From: Apostichopus parvimensis
Lineage: Eukaryota; Echinodermata; Holothuroidea; Aspidochirotida; Stichopodidae
Reading direction: 5' to 3'
Length of the DNA: 64,000 nucleotides
Assembly: GCA_000934455.1 (NCBI GenBank)
Contig: KN887939.1
Coordinates: 38,074 to 102,073 of the forward strand
A program made the translations under genes and the position numbers. The notes under the pieces are model-generated. The model had not been told where the DNA came from. It was given only the letters and a program-made list of their open reading frames with translations, and did no database searches. How positions within the stretch are numbered: the stretch's first letter is position 1; each line of letters opens with the position of its first letter. Positions 36,050-48,700 of the stretch are shown piece after piece.

Positions 36050-36800
36050 CATGTGCCAAGTATGGGATTCATCATAATATCTACATAGTTGTTAAAATTT
36101 TGCCTCCTTTGACCTCCAAACCATGTTTGACAGGGAGAAAAAAAAGGTACCTTATTGTTCATCCTCACAATGTGGACAAAAGAGAGGTGTAGCCCCACAT
36201 GTGCCTGCTGTTGTTTCCATGACATAGCTGTAGGTAGGTTCAGTGACCACATTTGCATTCATCCAAGTCAACAAACTTCACATTTCACCTCCATGATCCT
36301 CACGATGCTGGTGGTGAAAATCATTGGCAAACGCAACAAACTTCAGCATCACACTACGAACAAGCTAATGCCCTCTTCATTGATCTTATGTGTTGGCCAG
36401 GTTTTCAGACCAAACCGCTTGCATTGTCAAGAGAGTTTATTTACTGTTCACTCCAAGAAAAATTGCAGTTGTGAAAGCCGTTTAAAAACTTGGGATCTTG
36501 AGATGGAACACCCCAGTTTTGGAGACATAACCTCTTCTTCTCTGGTGACCTCTCTGAAACTTGGCTGTTTTTATTTGGACCATTTCTTTTTCTTGACAAA
36601 TTTGACAGCCCTTCATTATATTTTGCTTCTCATTTTATTGCAAATGATGTCCTGTATTCAAGAAACAAAATGGAAACACAAACAAAAAAGTGACATATCT
36701 GGTTCTACCTGGCATGTATTTACTGGTACAGTGGAAAGAAGATGCTACCACTGATCATAAAACTGGACACATTTCAGCTAATTTCATATTATTGACTAGC
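36050..36800 (-). pseudogene. Possible decayed zinc-finger sequence, copy A
   Basis: On the minus strand several frames give short pieces with Cys/His spacing reminiscent of C2H2 fingers (KGCQICQEKEM; RYGLKTWPTHKINEEG; AFANDFHHQHREDHGGE; LDECKCGH; FCPHCED). They run in consistent order but are broken by stops and frame changes. The same pieces recur in copy B (about 56560-57300), so decay predates the duplication. I cannot name a parent family, and chance remains possible. The 199-residue open frame on the plus strand here is antisense to these pieces and not supported. Confidence 0.25.
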
Positions 36801-38284
36801 TCTGCAAGTAAAAACTTTCAAAGTTGAAACACAGTTTAAAGGTGCATTGACATTCCATTTAGGCTAGCATTGTGCATAGCCCATAGCTAACCACACCTCA
36901 TACACAGTACATTTCTTTCAGTTCTGAGAAAATCAATTTTGAATTACAAGACATATAAATAACTATAAATAACATATCTATGCAAGAAATTGTTTCCATT
37001 TATGTAGCCACAGGGTATCAGAAAATTGCCTGTGTCTGTATTGTTTAATGTATTTTTGCAAAGTTTTGAGAGATTTCTGATAAATTACAGAGTACAAAGT
37101 GGTCTGCAGAAAGAGAAAAAAATGCAAGTTGAAACTCAAACATCGGTGACAAACTTGTGTGAGTTTTGCTTCTTTCTGAATGCCATTACAAGGAAAACAA
37201 AATGTACTTTATCTTGCATGCATATGTAACACCACTGATGTTTTAGATTATTATTGGGAAATGATACTTTGTGTTAAGTAAACTTAAATGGCTGTAAATT
37301 AATGAATGTACATAATAATACTTAATTCTCAAAATAATACAACCTTAAATAACCTGATCAACTTGTACAAAAAATCATTAATATTCTCATCCTATCATGC
37401 ATTCTTATTCAATAACCCAAAGGCTGTCCGCATTTGCGTTAGTATTGTAGATTTAAATAAAAAGTTATAAATAATAAGCAATGACACTGCAATCCCAAAA
37501 GCTAACAAATACCAAAATCACAGTTAATCCCTTATTTTGCAAAAACAACCTGCCCAGAATGGTACTAGCATCATAAGAGTAACTAACCCCTGTTCATCTA
37601 TGGTTACATGAACTATAAATAAAATAGAAAATGAAAGATGCATCAGATGATGCTCGTTATTAGTTGTAACCTTACTCAATTTTAAAGTAGAAACTACTTA
37701 ATGCTCATTATTAGTTGTAACCTTACTCAATTTTTAAGTAGATACTACTTACATATAATGCTACAGTTGAAGGGCAAGCTAACCTAACATAGCCCCAATT
37801 TTAAACATATAGGTTACCAGAACCTAGTTTGGCCCTCCTGTTATAATACATACATACAATATTCATAGCATTACACACCAAGAAATAGCAGAAAAGGACA
37901 AGCAAAAAGTAACAACAAAAACAATTTTATACCTAACCTACATAGGCCTAGGCTAACTGGTTCTGTTCTAGTTAGTTGGTATAATACAATGATCCCACCC
38001 TCACAGAATGAACAAGTTCATTTCCTCTGTGTAAGACTTTAAGAGGCTCGATTAAGCCATTTATGTTTATACTATGTTGAATGCAAGTTTTAATCTAGCC
38101 TAGGTCTATCCAAACAAATGGAATTTACAGTGTCAAAGGAGGAAACATCAATTTTGTATTTTCTAGCATTTTTATGAAAATATTTAGGCCTAGGCTACCC
38201 TTCTAGGCCTACATCAAATTTTAACACATGCATGAATTTAGAGAAATTTCACTTGCTTAGCAACACTGCAGTTCTAATACTATA

Positions 38285-38770
38285 GTCAGTATTGCAAAGT
38301 TGGGAACACTGCGAAATTCGGACACCCCTAAGAAATACACGATTTCACCATGACAACCTACAGGAAGAGCCAAATTTCACCAAAAAGTACAGAGCTACTG
38401 TTATTTTCTCTCCGAAATGACCCGTGTGCAAGTAAGTACTTACATATTTGTCAATAAAATGACGGAGATATATGAAGTCTGTTATAATTACTGAAAGAGC
38501 AACTGCGCCATCAATTTTATCACCAGCGCCACACTGTGGGAACGAGTGTCCGAACTTCCCAATACTCTAGCAAAGAAATACCAGTTCCACAATCACGAAG
38601 AATCTTCTTGGAATACGACGTGAAAACAGTTTGCAGGAAAGAAAGTTTGGCTGTGTATCTTAATATAACACACTTCTCCCACCATATCAAGTATATTTTC
38701 AGGTGATTTATACCAGAAGATTAGTTTTGGGGTGATTTAAGGCTTAGGTGTCCGAACTTCGAAGTGTCCA
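38285..38770. mobile_element. Inverted-repeat DNA element(s), copy A only
   Basis: Copy B reads straight across this place (about 58899). Three related terminal-type sequences occur: 38287-38331 (AGTATTG...GAAATTCGGACACC, forward), 38546-38570 (GTGTCCGAACTTCCCAATAC, inverted) and 38744-38769 (GGTGTCCGAACTTCGAAGTG, inverted). This suggests one MITE nested in or joined to a relative. The left and middle ends begin near TA (TATAGTCAGTATTG / CTAGAGTATTG), compatible with a mariner-like TA target. No coding sequence was seen. Confidence 0.6.
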
Positions 38771-38908
38771 TGCTACTGATGATAGATGATCAACATTGAC
38801 AGAATCCCCTAGGCCTAGCCTATGCCTACTACATTGGCTAGTTGAAGGATAAATCTAATCATAAAGCAAAATCAGTTGGATTGTCATTACAGTTAACCTT
38901 TAATTTTA

Positions 38909-39085
38909 GGCAGTGGATATATAGATTCCAGTTTACTATTTAGCCGTCACTTCAAAACAATACAAAAAAAAACTGAAAAAAAAATCACAAGACCGCAAGA
39001 TTGATAACTGCGCATGTCAGACGGAAGTGACGGCTAAATAGTAAACTGGAATCGGGAACCGTCTGACGGCTATATATCCACTTCG
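38909..39085. mobile_element. 177-bp hairpin MITE, copy A only
   Basis: The termini are GGCAGTGGATATATAG on the left and CGAAGTGGATATATAG inverted from the right. Just inside lies a second near-perfect inverted pair beginning ATTCCAGTTTACTATTTAGC (about 29 bp per arm). It is flanked by TTAATTTTA at 38900-38908 and 39086-39094. Copy B carries a single TTAATTTTA with no insert, which proves an insertion with an 8- or 9-bp target duplication, compatible with hAT (8) or Mutator (9). Confidence 0.85.
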
Positions 39086-39779
39086 TTAATTTTAAAGTAG
39101 TTGTGCTCTTACTGTCTTAGGCCTAGTAGTACTTCTTAGCATCTTGATATTATCGTAGGCATGTGGGGTACCACAACTTACAAGCCTACAATTTGCAAAG
39201 GCATCCTGCAAAGTGGGAAACAGAAATAAGGCCTAGTAATAAATGTAACAGCCTTATGAAATTGGTGGGAAAATGTGCCATTTGAAAATGTTTTGATGCA
39301 AATCTAATCTTAGAACTTTCATTCTTAATCCCATGGCCTTGTTTTAACTTGCTGTTTGAGTAGGCCTAGGCTTTTGTCAGTTTGATTTGACTAGGCCTAT
39401 GTATACTATTTAAAGAATCTCATCTTTAGTAATGTAAACAGGCTACTACCCTATTGCCTATAGGCTATGTCAATTGGAGTGATCGACTCAACATTGTACT
39501 GCCACCTGCTACTTTAATTAGGCCTACTTAGTATTAACGTTAGGCGAATGAGATAGTCGAACAAAAAGCATAACGTTAGGCAAAGTCCAATGGTAGGCAA
39601 GGCCTAACGTGCATTCAACTAACCCGTGAGTTAGAAGTTGTTCAGCTTAAAAAGTAAAAATCAACTTAGCCTACGCTCATAAAAATCCATGCACAATTTC
39701 GGCCTCGCTACAAAGAATTCAGCAATCGGAGTGCGTAAACGCTGAGATATCATCGACCAACTTCCAGCATTTAAGTTTA

Positions 39780-40084
39780 ACTTTAAAGCCGTGAGAACAT
39801 TAGTTATAAAATTAGTCGACGCGCGAGTACAAATGTTACGCGTGCAACTGAGCGCGGTACCGCGGTACAGTCCTTATGCAAGTTTAGGTAGCAACGGTTA
39901 TACGTCACGATAAGAAATGATCACATGATGCTTATATTGAATTTTGATTGGAAGAAAGTAGGAAGACGCACAGTACTTCTGTTGATGTTTCTGATGTCGT
40001 TTGACAACATATGCACACAAGGCGAAGCGGACCAGTTAAACTAAGTCACTTCACCACAAAGTGTTAAGGTCGACGATATTTCAG
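39780..40084 (+). promoter_or_regulatory. Promoter and untranslated exon 1 of the coiled-coil gene, copy A
   Basis: A CpG-containing block (GCGCGAGTAC, ACGCGTGCAACTGAGCGCGG, CCGCGG) in otherwise CpG-poor DNA precedes an inferred exon that ends ATATTTCAG before the donor GTAAGC at 40085. Candidate sites are GTAGCAAC (RFX half-site-like) and TACGTCACG (CRE-half-site-like), both around 39890-39910. There is no TATA box. The block is kept almost unchanged in copy B. The transcription start (perhaps about 39990-40030) is inferred. Confidence 0.5.
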
Positions 40085-40746
40085 GTAAGCAATATGAGGA
40101 ATAACTTAACTAAAACAGAGAAAGAACATAGGGAAATATAATATTAGTGTAGAATTTCAGTTTGATTAGGCCTGTATGAACAAAACGTAGCCGCAAAAAT
40201 GTGCAGAAGCCTGGGAGAATGTAACTGTGTGGTGACCTATTACAAAAGGTACAGGGCTACCTTAATAACAATGAAGGTCATCACCACAAATTTCTAATAA
40301 TGTGTTTACTTCCATGGAATAAATGCAAGAATGATTAATAATAGTTCTTTAATAACTTAGTATAGAATTATTTTTATACACTGGGCAGACTACGGTCACT
40401 TTGACCTTATTGTATTTAAGTTGGCCATTGTAAATTCTTTAACCTATTTTTAATATAAATAGCATATTGACTGGTGAAAATGAATTTGGAATAGTTTAGT
40501 GGTTATAATTGCAACATGATAAGTGCAGAGAAGACTGTGCAAGTCCTTAATTCTCACATATAAGAGAAAATTAATGCCACTGACCAGACAAACATGAAAT
40601 AAGTTTATGCTCTCAAACATGGGAGTTCATGAATATGAAGAGACCCATGCTCCTCCCCCACCACATATCCTTATACCATTAAGTCATTGTGTAGGAATGT
40701 TTTCTAGATGAGAGCATGATATTAATGTAAAGGCATTAATTTCATA

Positions 40747-41524
40747 TTTGATTCCTTGCCCGAAGGTAAAAGGAATCTATGCGATGGTGATTGCGTGTGT
40801 ATGTGTGTGTGATGCCCTTGGCTCGTAAACACGAAAACTCAACAATGGCAAATTGGATTGAAGTCATACTTGGTATATAGATGCGCCATACTGAGTAGAA
40901 GCAACCTATTGATTTTGGTGCTCATTTCATGAATATTAATGAGGTCACAGGGTCAAACATAAAAATATTTAATTGTTAATAACTCTGCAACCAAACGTCA
41001 GAATTCATTTATACTTGGTATTAATATGTTGGTAGATAGTGGGTACATGGTAACATATGTTCAAGTTGATATGATGCATATTTATTTGAGGCGGGGCTTA
41101 AATTTATTTTCACTGAAATAGCTTGTAAACACGGTAACTGAACAACGACAAGTTGGATTGAAGTCATACTTGGTATATATATGCGCCATAGTGAGTAGAA
41201 GAGCCCTATTGATTTTGGTTCTCATCTCATGAATATTAATGAGGTCACAGGGTCAAATGTAAACATTTTCAGAATTGAATCATACTTTGTGTGAAGGTGT
41301 TGGTTGATAGCGGGTACATGATAATGTATGTTCAATGTGATATTATGCACATTTATTAAGGGGCTGGAGTTGATTTTTGCTAAAAATAGCAAAGTTAACA
41401 TATTTAGTAGGTAGGTCTGCATCCAGTGAAAGAACCTTGCTGATCAATTTAATCAACAATGACGAAAGCTTGGGATTATAATCTCATTTGGCAAGGAATC
41501 ACAATAAGCCCACTGGCTTTCTGG
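40747..41524. mobile_element. Insertion of about 780 bp with TIR-like ends, copy A only
   Basis: This is absent from the matching place in copy B (about 60715). The ends carry TGATTCCTTGCC and the inverted GGCAAGGAATCA. The interior holds two diverged tandem units of about 270 bp, each with AAGTCATACTTGGTATATA, ATGAATATTAATGAGGTCAC and a GGGTACATG block. It resembles a non-autonomous DNA element or satellite-bearing MITE. Exact ends are uncertain. Confidence 0.55.
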
Positions 41525-42029
41525 TTATAGTATTTGGAAAGTTGATCTCAGCTTTCTTTTCACAGTTCTTGTTTTCAAGTAGCATGACAGTATCTAGGTC
41601 AAAGCACAACACAATTGACCATTACTCAGATAAGGAGACATGCATGCATCTTACCAAACCATGACTCATACCATTATTTGATACCTTCAAGTTTTGAGCT
41701 TCCCAGCATTAAATATCTGGTTTTATAAAGTCACATAATTGATATAAATTTCAAAAAATATAACTTCTTCTTATTAATTTTTATAATCATGCATTAGCTT
41801 CCATTACATGTTTAAATTAACCAACTGGTCACAAGGCCTGACAAGAGTATGGGAGTGGCGGGGGGGGGGGGGGATCAGGGGTCATTAGCCGGGGACCTGG
41901 GTCAATTGGGGCCTAGGAAAATAAGGGAGTGCCAAAGAAGAGATTAAACAGTAATGAAGGATTTGTTGTTGGTGCAATTAGCTGTCAATTAGCTCCATCA
42001 TGTAATATTAGTAATCATTTCTGATAAAA

Positions 42030-42545
42030 CTCAATCTTTAGACTGGATTTAAGCTACATATCTACAACGAAAGTGATGTAGACCTGAATAAGTGTTGATG
42101 GTTAGACTGGATTTAAGCTACATATACACAATGAAAGTGTAGTAGGCCCCCAATAAGTGTTGATATTTAGACTGGTCAAACAGAATGAGCATTGCTAATA
42201 AAGACTGGACAACATACATTTACCAAAAATTGTTGTAGGCCTGGAATAAGTGTGAACATTTAGACTGAACATACATTATAGGTGTTGACATTTAGACTGG
42301 AGAACCTTTATAAATGTTGATACTTCTAGACTGGACATATGCACATCAACAAAAAGGGTGTTGTCGGCCAGGAAGAATTGTTGATATTTTACACTGGACA
42401 TACATAATTAGTGTTGATATTTATAGACTGGACACATGTTCATCAAAAAACATGGTGTTGTGGGCCTCAGGGAATAAGTATTGATATGTTAGACTGGAGA
42501 CAGGTATATTTACAACAAATGTGTTTGTGTGCTTGGAATAGGTGT
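42030..42545. repeat. Degenerate minisatellite in intron 2, copy A
   Basis: Repeated variants of AAGTGTTGATATTTAGACTGG, often followed by ACATAYATATACA and GTTGTAGGCCTGGAAT-like blocks, at irregular spacing of roughly 30-70 bp. Copy B has the same array at 61283-61770 with a different number and order of units, so it has kept changing since the duplication. Confidence 0.7.
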
Positions 42546-42794
42546 GTGGCTTTGTATAGTTAATATTTGGAAAATAATTCCCTAGACATTTGAAAAGTCT
42601 GTTCTGGCACCACAATGCAAGGGATTACACATTAAAATGAGTTAATGTCCATTTGTCTACACAATACCCCACTGTATCGTCCCACAGTATGTTGTCATGT
42701 AAGGTGTTAAAGTATAACGTAGGAAAACCAAAACCACTATAAAGAAGGTTTCTTGTTTTCTTTTGCAGGAAACTTAGAAAATATCAAGACAGCA

Positions 42795-45700
42795 ATGGAC
42801 AAAAGAGGTACGTACTGGTTTCTGGATAAATACTATCGTAATGCTGCATTTTGCCTTGGGTTGCAATGTTTTCTGTGATTTCTGAGGAAGCTGTAGAATA
42901 TTCCCAGATTTATTTAATACTCCTTAATCGAATATTAAAGAGATCTCTGGGATTACATTAATCTGACCAATGGTTAAAGAGTTTGAGAGTTCTTCCATCC
43001 AAAACTGGAAAATTTCATGTTCCACAATTTCATGTAACCTATTCTGTTTCACTTGCAAACCTTTAAACGATAAACAGTAGGCAAACTTTAAGTCTTGTTA
43101 TGCCATAATCTTAAAAAAAAAAAAAAAATCTCTTTTCACATTTAAAAGAAATTCAACTTTAAAAGATGCTAAATTTCTGGACTTTTCCTTTAAGGCTGTC
43201 TTGATGATGACAATGGCAACTCAGTGCTGGCCTAAATATTCAAGTTAATCTATTGTTTTATAAATTCTTCTATTTCTACAAAAACATGTTCTTTTAACTT
43301 CATATAAACAGCAGAGGAACCCTTTGATGATATTCTACATCATTTCTGTCCACCGTTGACATGTTATTTTAGGCTTTAAAAACCTTCTTTCTCTACTGAG
43401 TTTCGTGCTGCATCTGAGGAGCTGACCTAATGATCTGTACGTTAGACTCAGTAGTCCAGCCACTTTATTTAATAAGATAGACTGTTTTTTTAACTTTTAA
43501 AGATTACAGCCAAAAAGCCCAAAATATCACACAAAAATGTCCCTATCATTGTGCATGTGTTAATGTTTACTACAGAACTTCATTAATGGGTGAAATAATT
43601 CATGAAAATGCTCATGTTTCCTCCTCCTTTTCACTGTAGAGGTTTTAGCCATTATTGACAAGCTAATTTATAGTAAAATTGTGCTTGAAAGAGTGGTTAC
43701 CATTTGATTTTCAAATATTGCAACTTTGCTGTTTACCAGAGCAGCCATCTAAGGCACAGAATGTAAAGTTAAAAAAACACAAAAATTACAGCACACAATC
43801 ATACCTTGTGTTTCCTTCAACAGTCAACAATCCAAATAAATGAATAAATAAATGATGTATCACCTGCCTCACTCTTCACCCCCCCCCCCCACCCCCAAAC
43901 CACTGGTATATCTGGTAACACCAGACAGTGGCGTATGCATAGGTGGGAAGGATATGACCCTCCCTTCATTAGTCAGGGAAAATCATTCAGTTGGGATAGG
44001 GCATAGATTTTTACATTCTGATGGGGAAGAAATAGACCACCTCTTGCAATTTTACCTAATTATTTAATAATATGTAATTTATAATCTAAATATGGCTCAG
44101 CATATACCATTTAATGTCTAAACTATAATTTTTATTCCTGTGGGAGGACCCCAGCCTACTGCTTGGAACTCCAAGATCACAATGACTCCTTTAAAGAATC
44201 CTAGATCTGCCTCTGTCCTTTTCATAAAGGTTCCATTATTTACCAAAATCAGTTGAGGGATCTGAGTATTGACCAACCTTCCCACCCCCTCCTCCACCTT
44301 CTAACTTTGAAAACCGAAGTACATCACAGCCACACCAAATTGTGTCAAATTAAGTCTGTGTGCATTTGTATAACATCTTACATAGCATTTTGTAATATGC
44401 AATACCAGATAATTTATTCCCTGATCCAGTAACACAGGATTGTACGAAAGTTAACACAAAATGTAATTATGTACCCAAGATAATTGAGTATTAACTTTCA
44501 GACAAAACAGAACCAATAACCCCTTATTACAGAATGGTTAAGAAAGAAGCAAATAATTCATGTTACCAGGATTACAAATTCTCTCTCCACAGTGAGTTCA
44601 TTTGGATTTTTCTTTTAAACAAGAATATTCATTTTCAAATATACCAGCTGTAAGCGTTGTTAAAGGATGTTCCAATGCTCCCTCTTAAAGGTGAAACTTT
44701 AGATTTGGCATTCAACAAGAATTAAACTTCATTAAATCTCAGCTTATAATTATTTTGGAGGGTTTAGTAAAACTTTTATTTACCATAATCGCAGATATTT
44801 TTGGTTATCTTCAATTGTATTTCCTCTCAGGTTCCAAATCTGGCAATGCCACACTGCAAATGAGGCGCATGTTGAAACCTTTACATCCGCTGGTAGGAAA
44901 TGGAAACTTCCAGAAGAGGAAAGGTGTACCGGTTGTGAGGGATCCCATACTATCTGGATCACCCATCATTGGTCCACCAGCTGCATCACCCAGCACATCC
45001 ACCCTTGACATGGAATCTGAGATTGTGTGGGTTGGGGGTCAGGCTAGGCCTCATCAATCCCCCAGGTTTGCATCCGATTCCAAAGAGGACATTAAAGGCC
45101 CATCTCGTGACTCTGAGATTGCAAGCTTCCTCCAGAATTCTCCTCTGGCCTCAGACGGGGATATCAAACCCGAGAGGGATGTCATGACTTACTTGCCGTC
45201 TTTGCCAATGGCTTCCTGCACGTCACCTAAAAAGAAGACGAAGAAGAAGATGAAGAAGTCAAAGAAACAGGATGAATATGATCCAATAATGGCCCTTCTT
45301 GGCGGCCTTAGTGAGGAGCACACAACAAAGGCAGAAGAGAAAGTAAGCCACTCAGGAGTTGCTAAGCAGCCAATGACGAGGAAGACTCTTGCACCATCGG
45401 CGAAGAGGCCTGATGAACCACTTGATGGCAGCCAAACAGCAATTTCTACCACTGGTGCAGCACAGAAGAATTACCTACATTTGGAACCCATCGATTCCTT
45501 GCGACCAGTGAGAGAGTTGCATGCAACATCGAAAGATGACATGACCAAGGCCCCTTTCTTGCAAAGCCCACTCAAACCTATTGGTTTATCACAACTTGCT
45601 AAGAGACCAGTTACAGGGAAATCAACTGCTACCTCTGCACGGTCCATCATGGAGCACCTGCATGGCAAATCCCCAAAGCAACCGGCTCCTGTTGAACATG

Positions 45701-48700
45701 CCACCGTACAACATCAACAAGTCAAACCAGAAACACCAGCTGACCACAACGATTCCCTCTGCGATTGGTTCAGTCACCCTATCAGTTCTCCTCCAGAGAC
45801 TAGGACAAGACAAAAGACGAGTGATTTTGATGATGACTTCTTGGAAGAGGACAGTGATAACCGACAACACCTGGACGTCAACTCTAGGATGAATTTGGAA
45901 GCGTCTCTGGAAAACTTGCATTTTAGCCTAAGTCATACTTCTGATGAAGTAAATACTGATGGCGAACTTCATCTTACCAGTTGTGGCAACGACAGTGAGG
46001 TGAGCTCGAAGAGTCCATTTCCTATGACAAACAGGGATGTACAGCAACAATGGATTCCATTGGTACCTACTGACGAGGAGACCATTCCAGAGTTCCCATG
46101 GCAACCAGAGGTTTCACCCACACTGAAAAGTGGGCAGATGGAGACTACTGATTTCTTTGACATGGACTCTCCAGAGGAAAGCCAGGAGAGCAGACACCTG
46201 GATCTGGAGGCATCATTGGAAAATCTGCACTTCACACTCAGTGATACATCTGACACAAGTGAAAAGTGTGCCATCAGTGACCGTCTTGTCAGCAGGGGTA
46301 GTAAAGCAGAGGCAAGATCTTTGAAATTGCAGCAGACCAAATCGGCGGAAGAAAGCAACAGAGCCAATACTGGTGACTGCGCTCAGCTGACGAAATCAGA
46401 CACAGATTCGTCAGACTGTGCAATGGAAGCACTTGTCAGTGGAGAGCTCTCAGATTTGAGTAATTATACCTGGTCCAGTGATTCAGACCAATCCAAAAGT
46501 GAAGGGCCAAAAATGGAATGCCAGGACCATGAAGATGCTGCCCAAAGAACATCAACATCAAGCACAGATGACTGCAGTGGCTCATGGACCGATAGCGATA
46601 CATCATCCGAGCAGGAGGAGAAGGAAGATGGAAGCCAGTCACACTATAAGAATGAGGAGAAGAGACTGTCCATTATCCCAGAAGGAAGTGAAGAAACTTC
46701 TTCCTCGGATGAAACCAGCTACACAAACCAATCTGACAGCAGAAATGATCCAATTAGTAATGCTAGTCAGAAGTATGACGAGGAAGCAAGTAGTGGACTC
46801 AGCACGATCCCTGAGGAAACCGAAGAGTCAAGCACAATAGCATTTTCATCTGAGTCTGCTGTCTCTGAAGGTAAAGATATGGAGATTCTTACCATGCAGT
46901 CTGAGCAGGATGAAGATGATGACTCTATTCCTGAGGAAATCCTGATTGAAAAGCTCTCAGAAGAAGATGATGGTTCCTTCCAAGGTAGGTCTGATCAGTG
47001 GGTTGATGGTTTCCAAAATTCTTTGGACAAAGAATCTGATAATACCAACGTAGCAAAACAAGTTAAACCCAAAGCAACAGAGAGCACAGTCAGCTTCAAT
47101 TGGCAGAAATTGGATGAATCCAAGGAAACTATCAGTGATCGCAAAGTCAAGACCGCATTTTCATCTGAGCCTGCTGTCTCTGAAGGTAAAGATGAAGATA
47201 ATGAATCTATTTCTGAGGAAATCCTGATTGAAAAGCTCTCAGAAGAAGATGATGATTCCTTCCAAAGTAGATCTGATCAGTGGGTTGATAGCTTCCTAAA
47301 TTATTTGGACAAAGAGTCTAACGATAAGACAACCAACGTAGCGAAACACAATCCAACAGAGAGCAAAGTGGGCTCCAGTCGGCAGAAATTGGATGAATCT
47401 GAGGACGCAAAGAGTGATATCAAAGTCAAGACCGAAGTTAAACTAGATTCCATGTGGGCAAATCTCGGTCAGTCCCTTGAAATGGATGCACAACTTATGG
47501 TTGAACAGCTCTTAGAAGTCGAACCGTGTGACCAAGAGGAAGCTACCTCTAACCAAGATTTCCAGACAACCGATAGCGATATAGTCAGGGACCTGTCAAG
47601 TTACGTCACTCCAGAAGACTATTCCGTGGGGCTCAGAGGAGATTCGACCTATTCAGGTATAACGGATGAATACATCGGTTTCATTACACCAACCAACCTG
47701 GAAGAAGAATCAATCCTTGAACAGGTTGCTGTTGCTAATACCATTCAAGCAGGAGGAGTCAGCATGTTACAATCAACTCTTAATGACGCTGGTGATGATC
47801 AAGTCTCAAAAGACGGGCACATATCTTTGCGAGTACCAGATCAAAACAATGGTAGCCGAAGCGCTCGCGGAAGCAACCAGGTTTTGAACGGCAAAGATTC
47901 AATGACATGCATACCAGTCATGACAGAGATCAAGAGCTGCGAGGATCACATAAAAGTACGTCCAGATAGAAAGAACAAATCCAGCAGCAGCAGCAGATGT
48001 GAGGATAGTTTGAACAGCTGCTTCAGTCAGGCCAGCATGCAAGAAGGAAGCCCAGACTGCAACTTAAGCTCTGATGATTGCAACAAAAGCAGACCATCTG
48101 AGAGAAATGGTAAAGGTAGTGCTAGCAGTAAATCACACAGGCTTCCTACCAGCCCAAGCTGCCATCTTGAAAGTGTTAGTGTCAACATAAGTGCAAGCAG
48201 TTATTCACAACAGCAAGACATCCTTAGCAACAGTTTACAGAACCATCCACCAACTCCAAAAGTTGAGCTATCAGTGAAAACTTCAGAGACTGAAGAAAAA
48301 CAACTGACGGATGAAAGTCAAACCATTCCACAAATCACTCCACTGAAGGAAAAGAGCCCGCAAGAAAACTTGCCACTCGTAGGGGAAAATATCTGTCAAC
48401 GTTCTTGCAAATTATCCAAGGAGCAGGACCGAAAGCAGATACGTTGCTCACCTCCTACAATCCAACCAGAAGATGGGCTGATAAAGGAAGGTGGAGAGAC
48501 CAAAGTGGACACTGCTACAGCCAGTTTGAGACCAACCACACAGATTGCACCTCTTACCATGGACAACCTGCTTACTAAGAGTCTTGAGACCACGCTCAAG
48601 GAAAAGATTGCCTTAAATTCCGCAGCAAGCCATGACTGGTTGATTGAAACCAATCTAAGACTTGAAGAGGGTTACTTTCCATGCATACCTGATGAGATCA

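Noticed and set aside
36155-36754. Plus-strand open frame of 199 codons
   Set aside because: It is not conserved as an open frame in copy B, has no family resemblance, and lies antisense to weak zinc-finger-like pieces.
44755-44830. ATG at 44755 as start of the giant protein
   Set aside because: The 25 residues before the splice point are translated intron: they include a polypyrimidine tract and TCTCAG acceptor, and the upstream exon 42769-42807 supplies an ATG in good context with matching phase and a donor, conserved in both copies.
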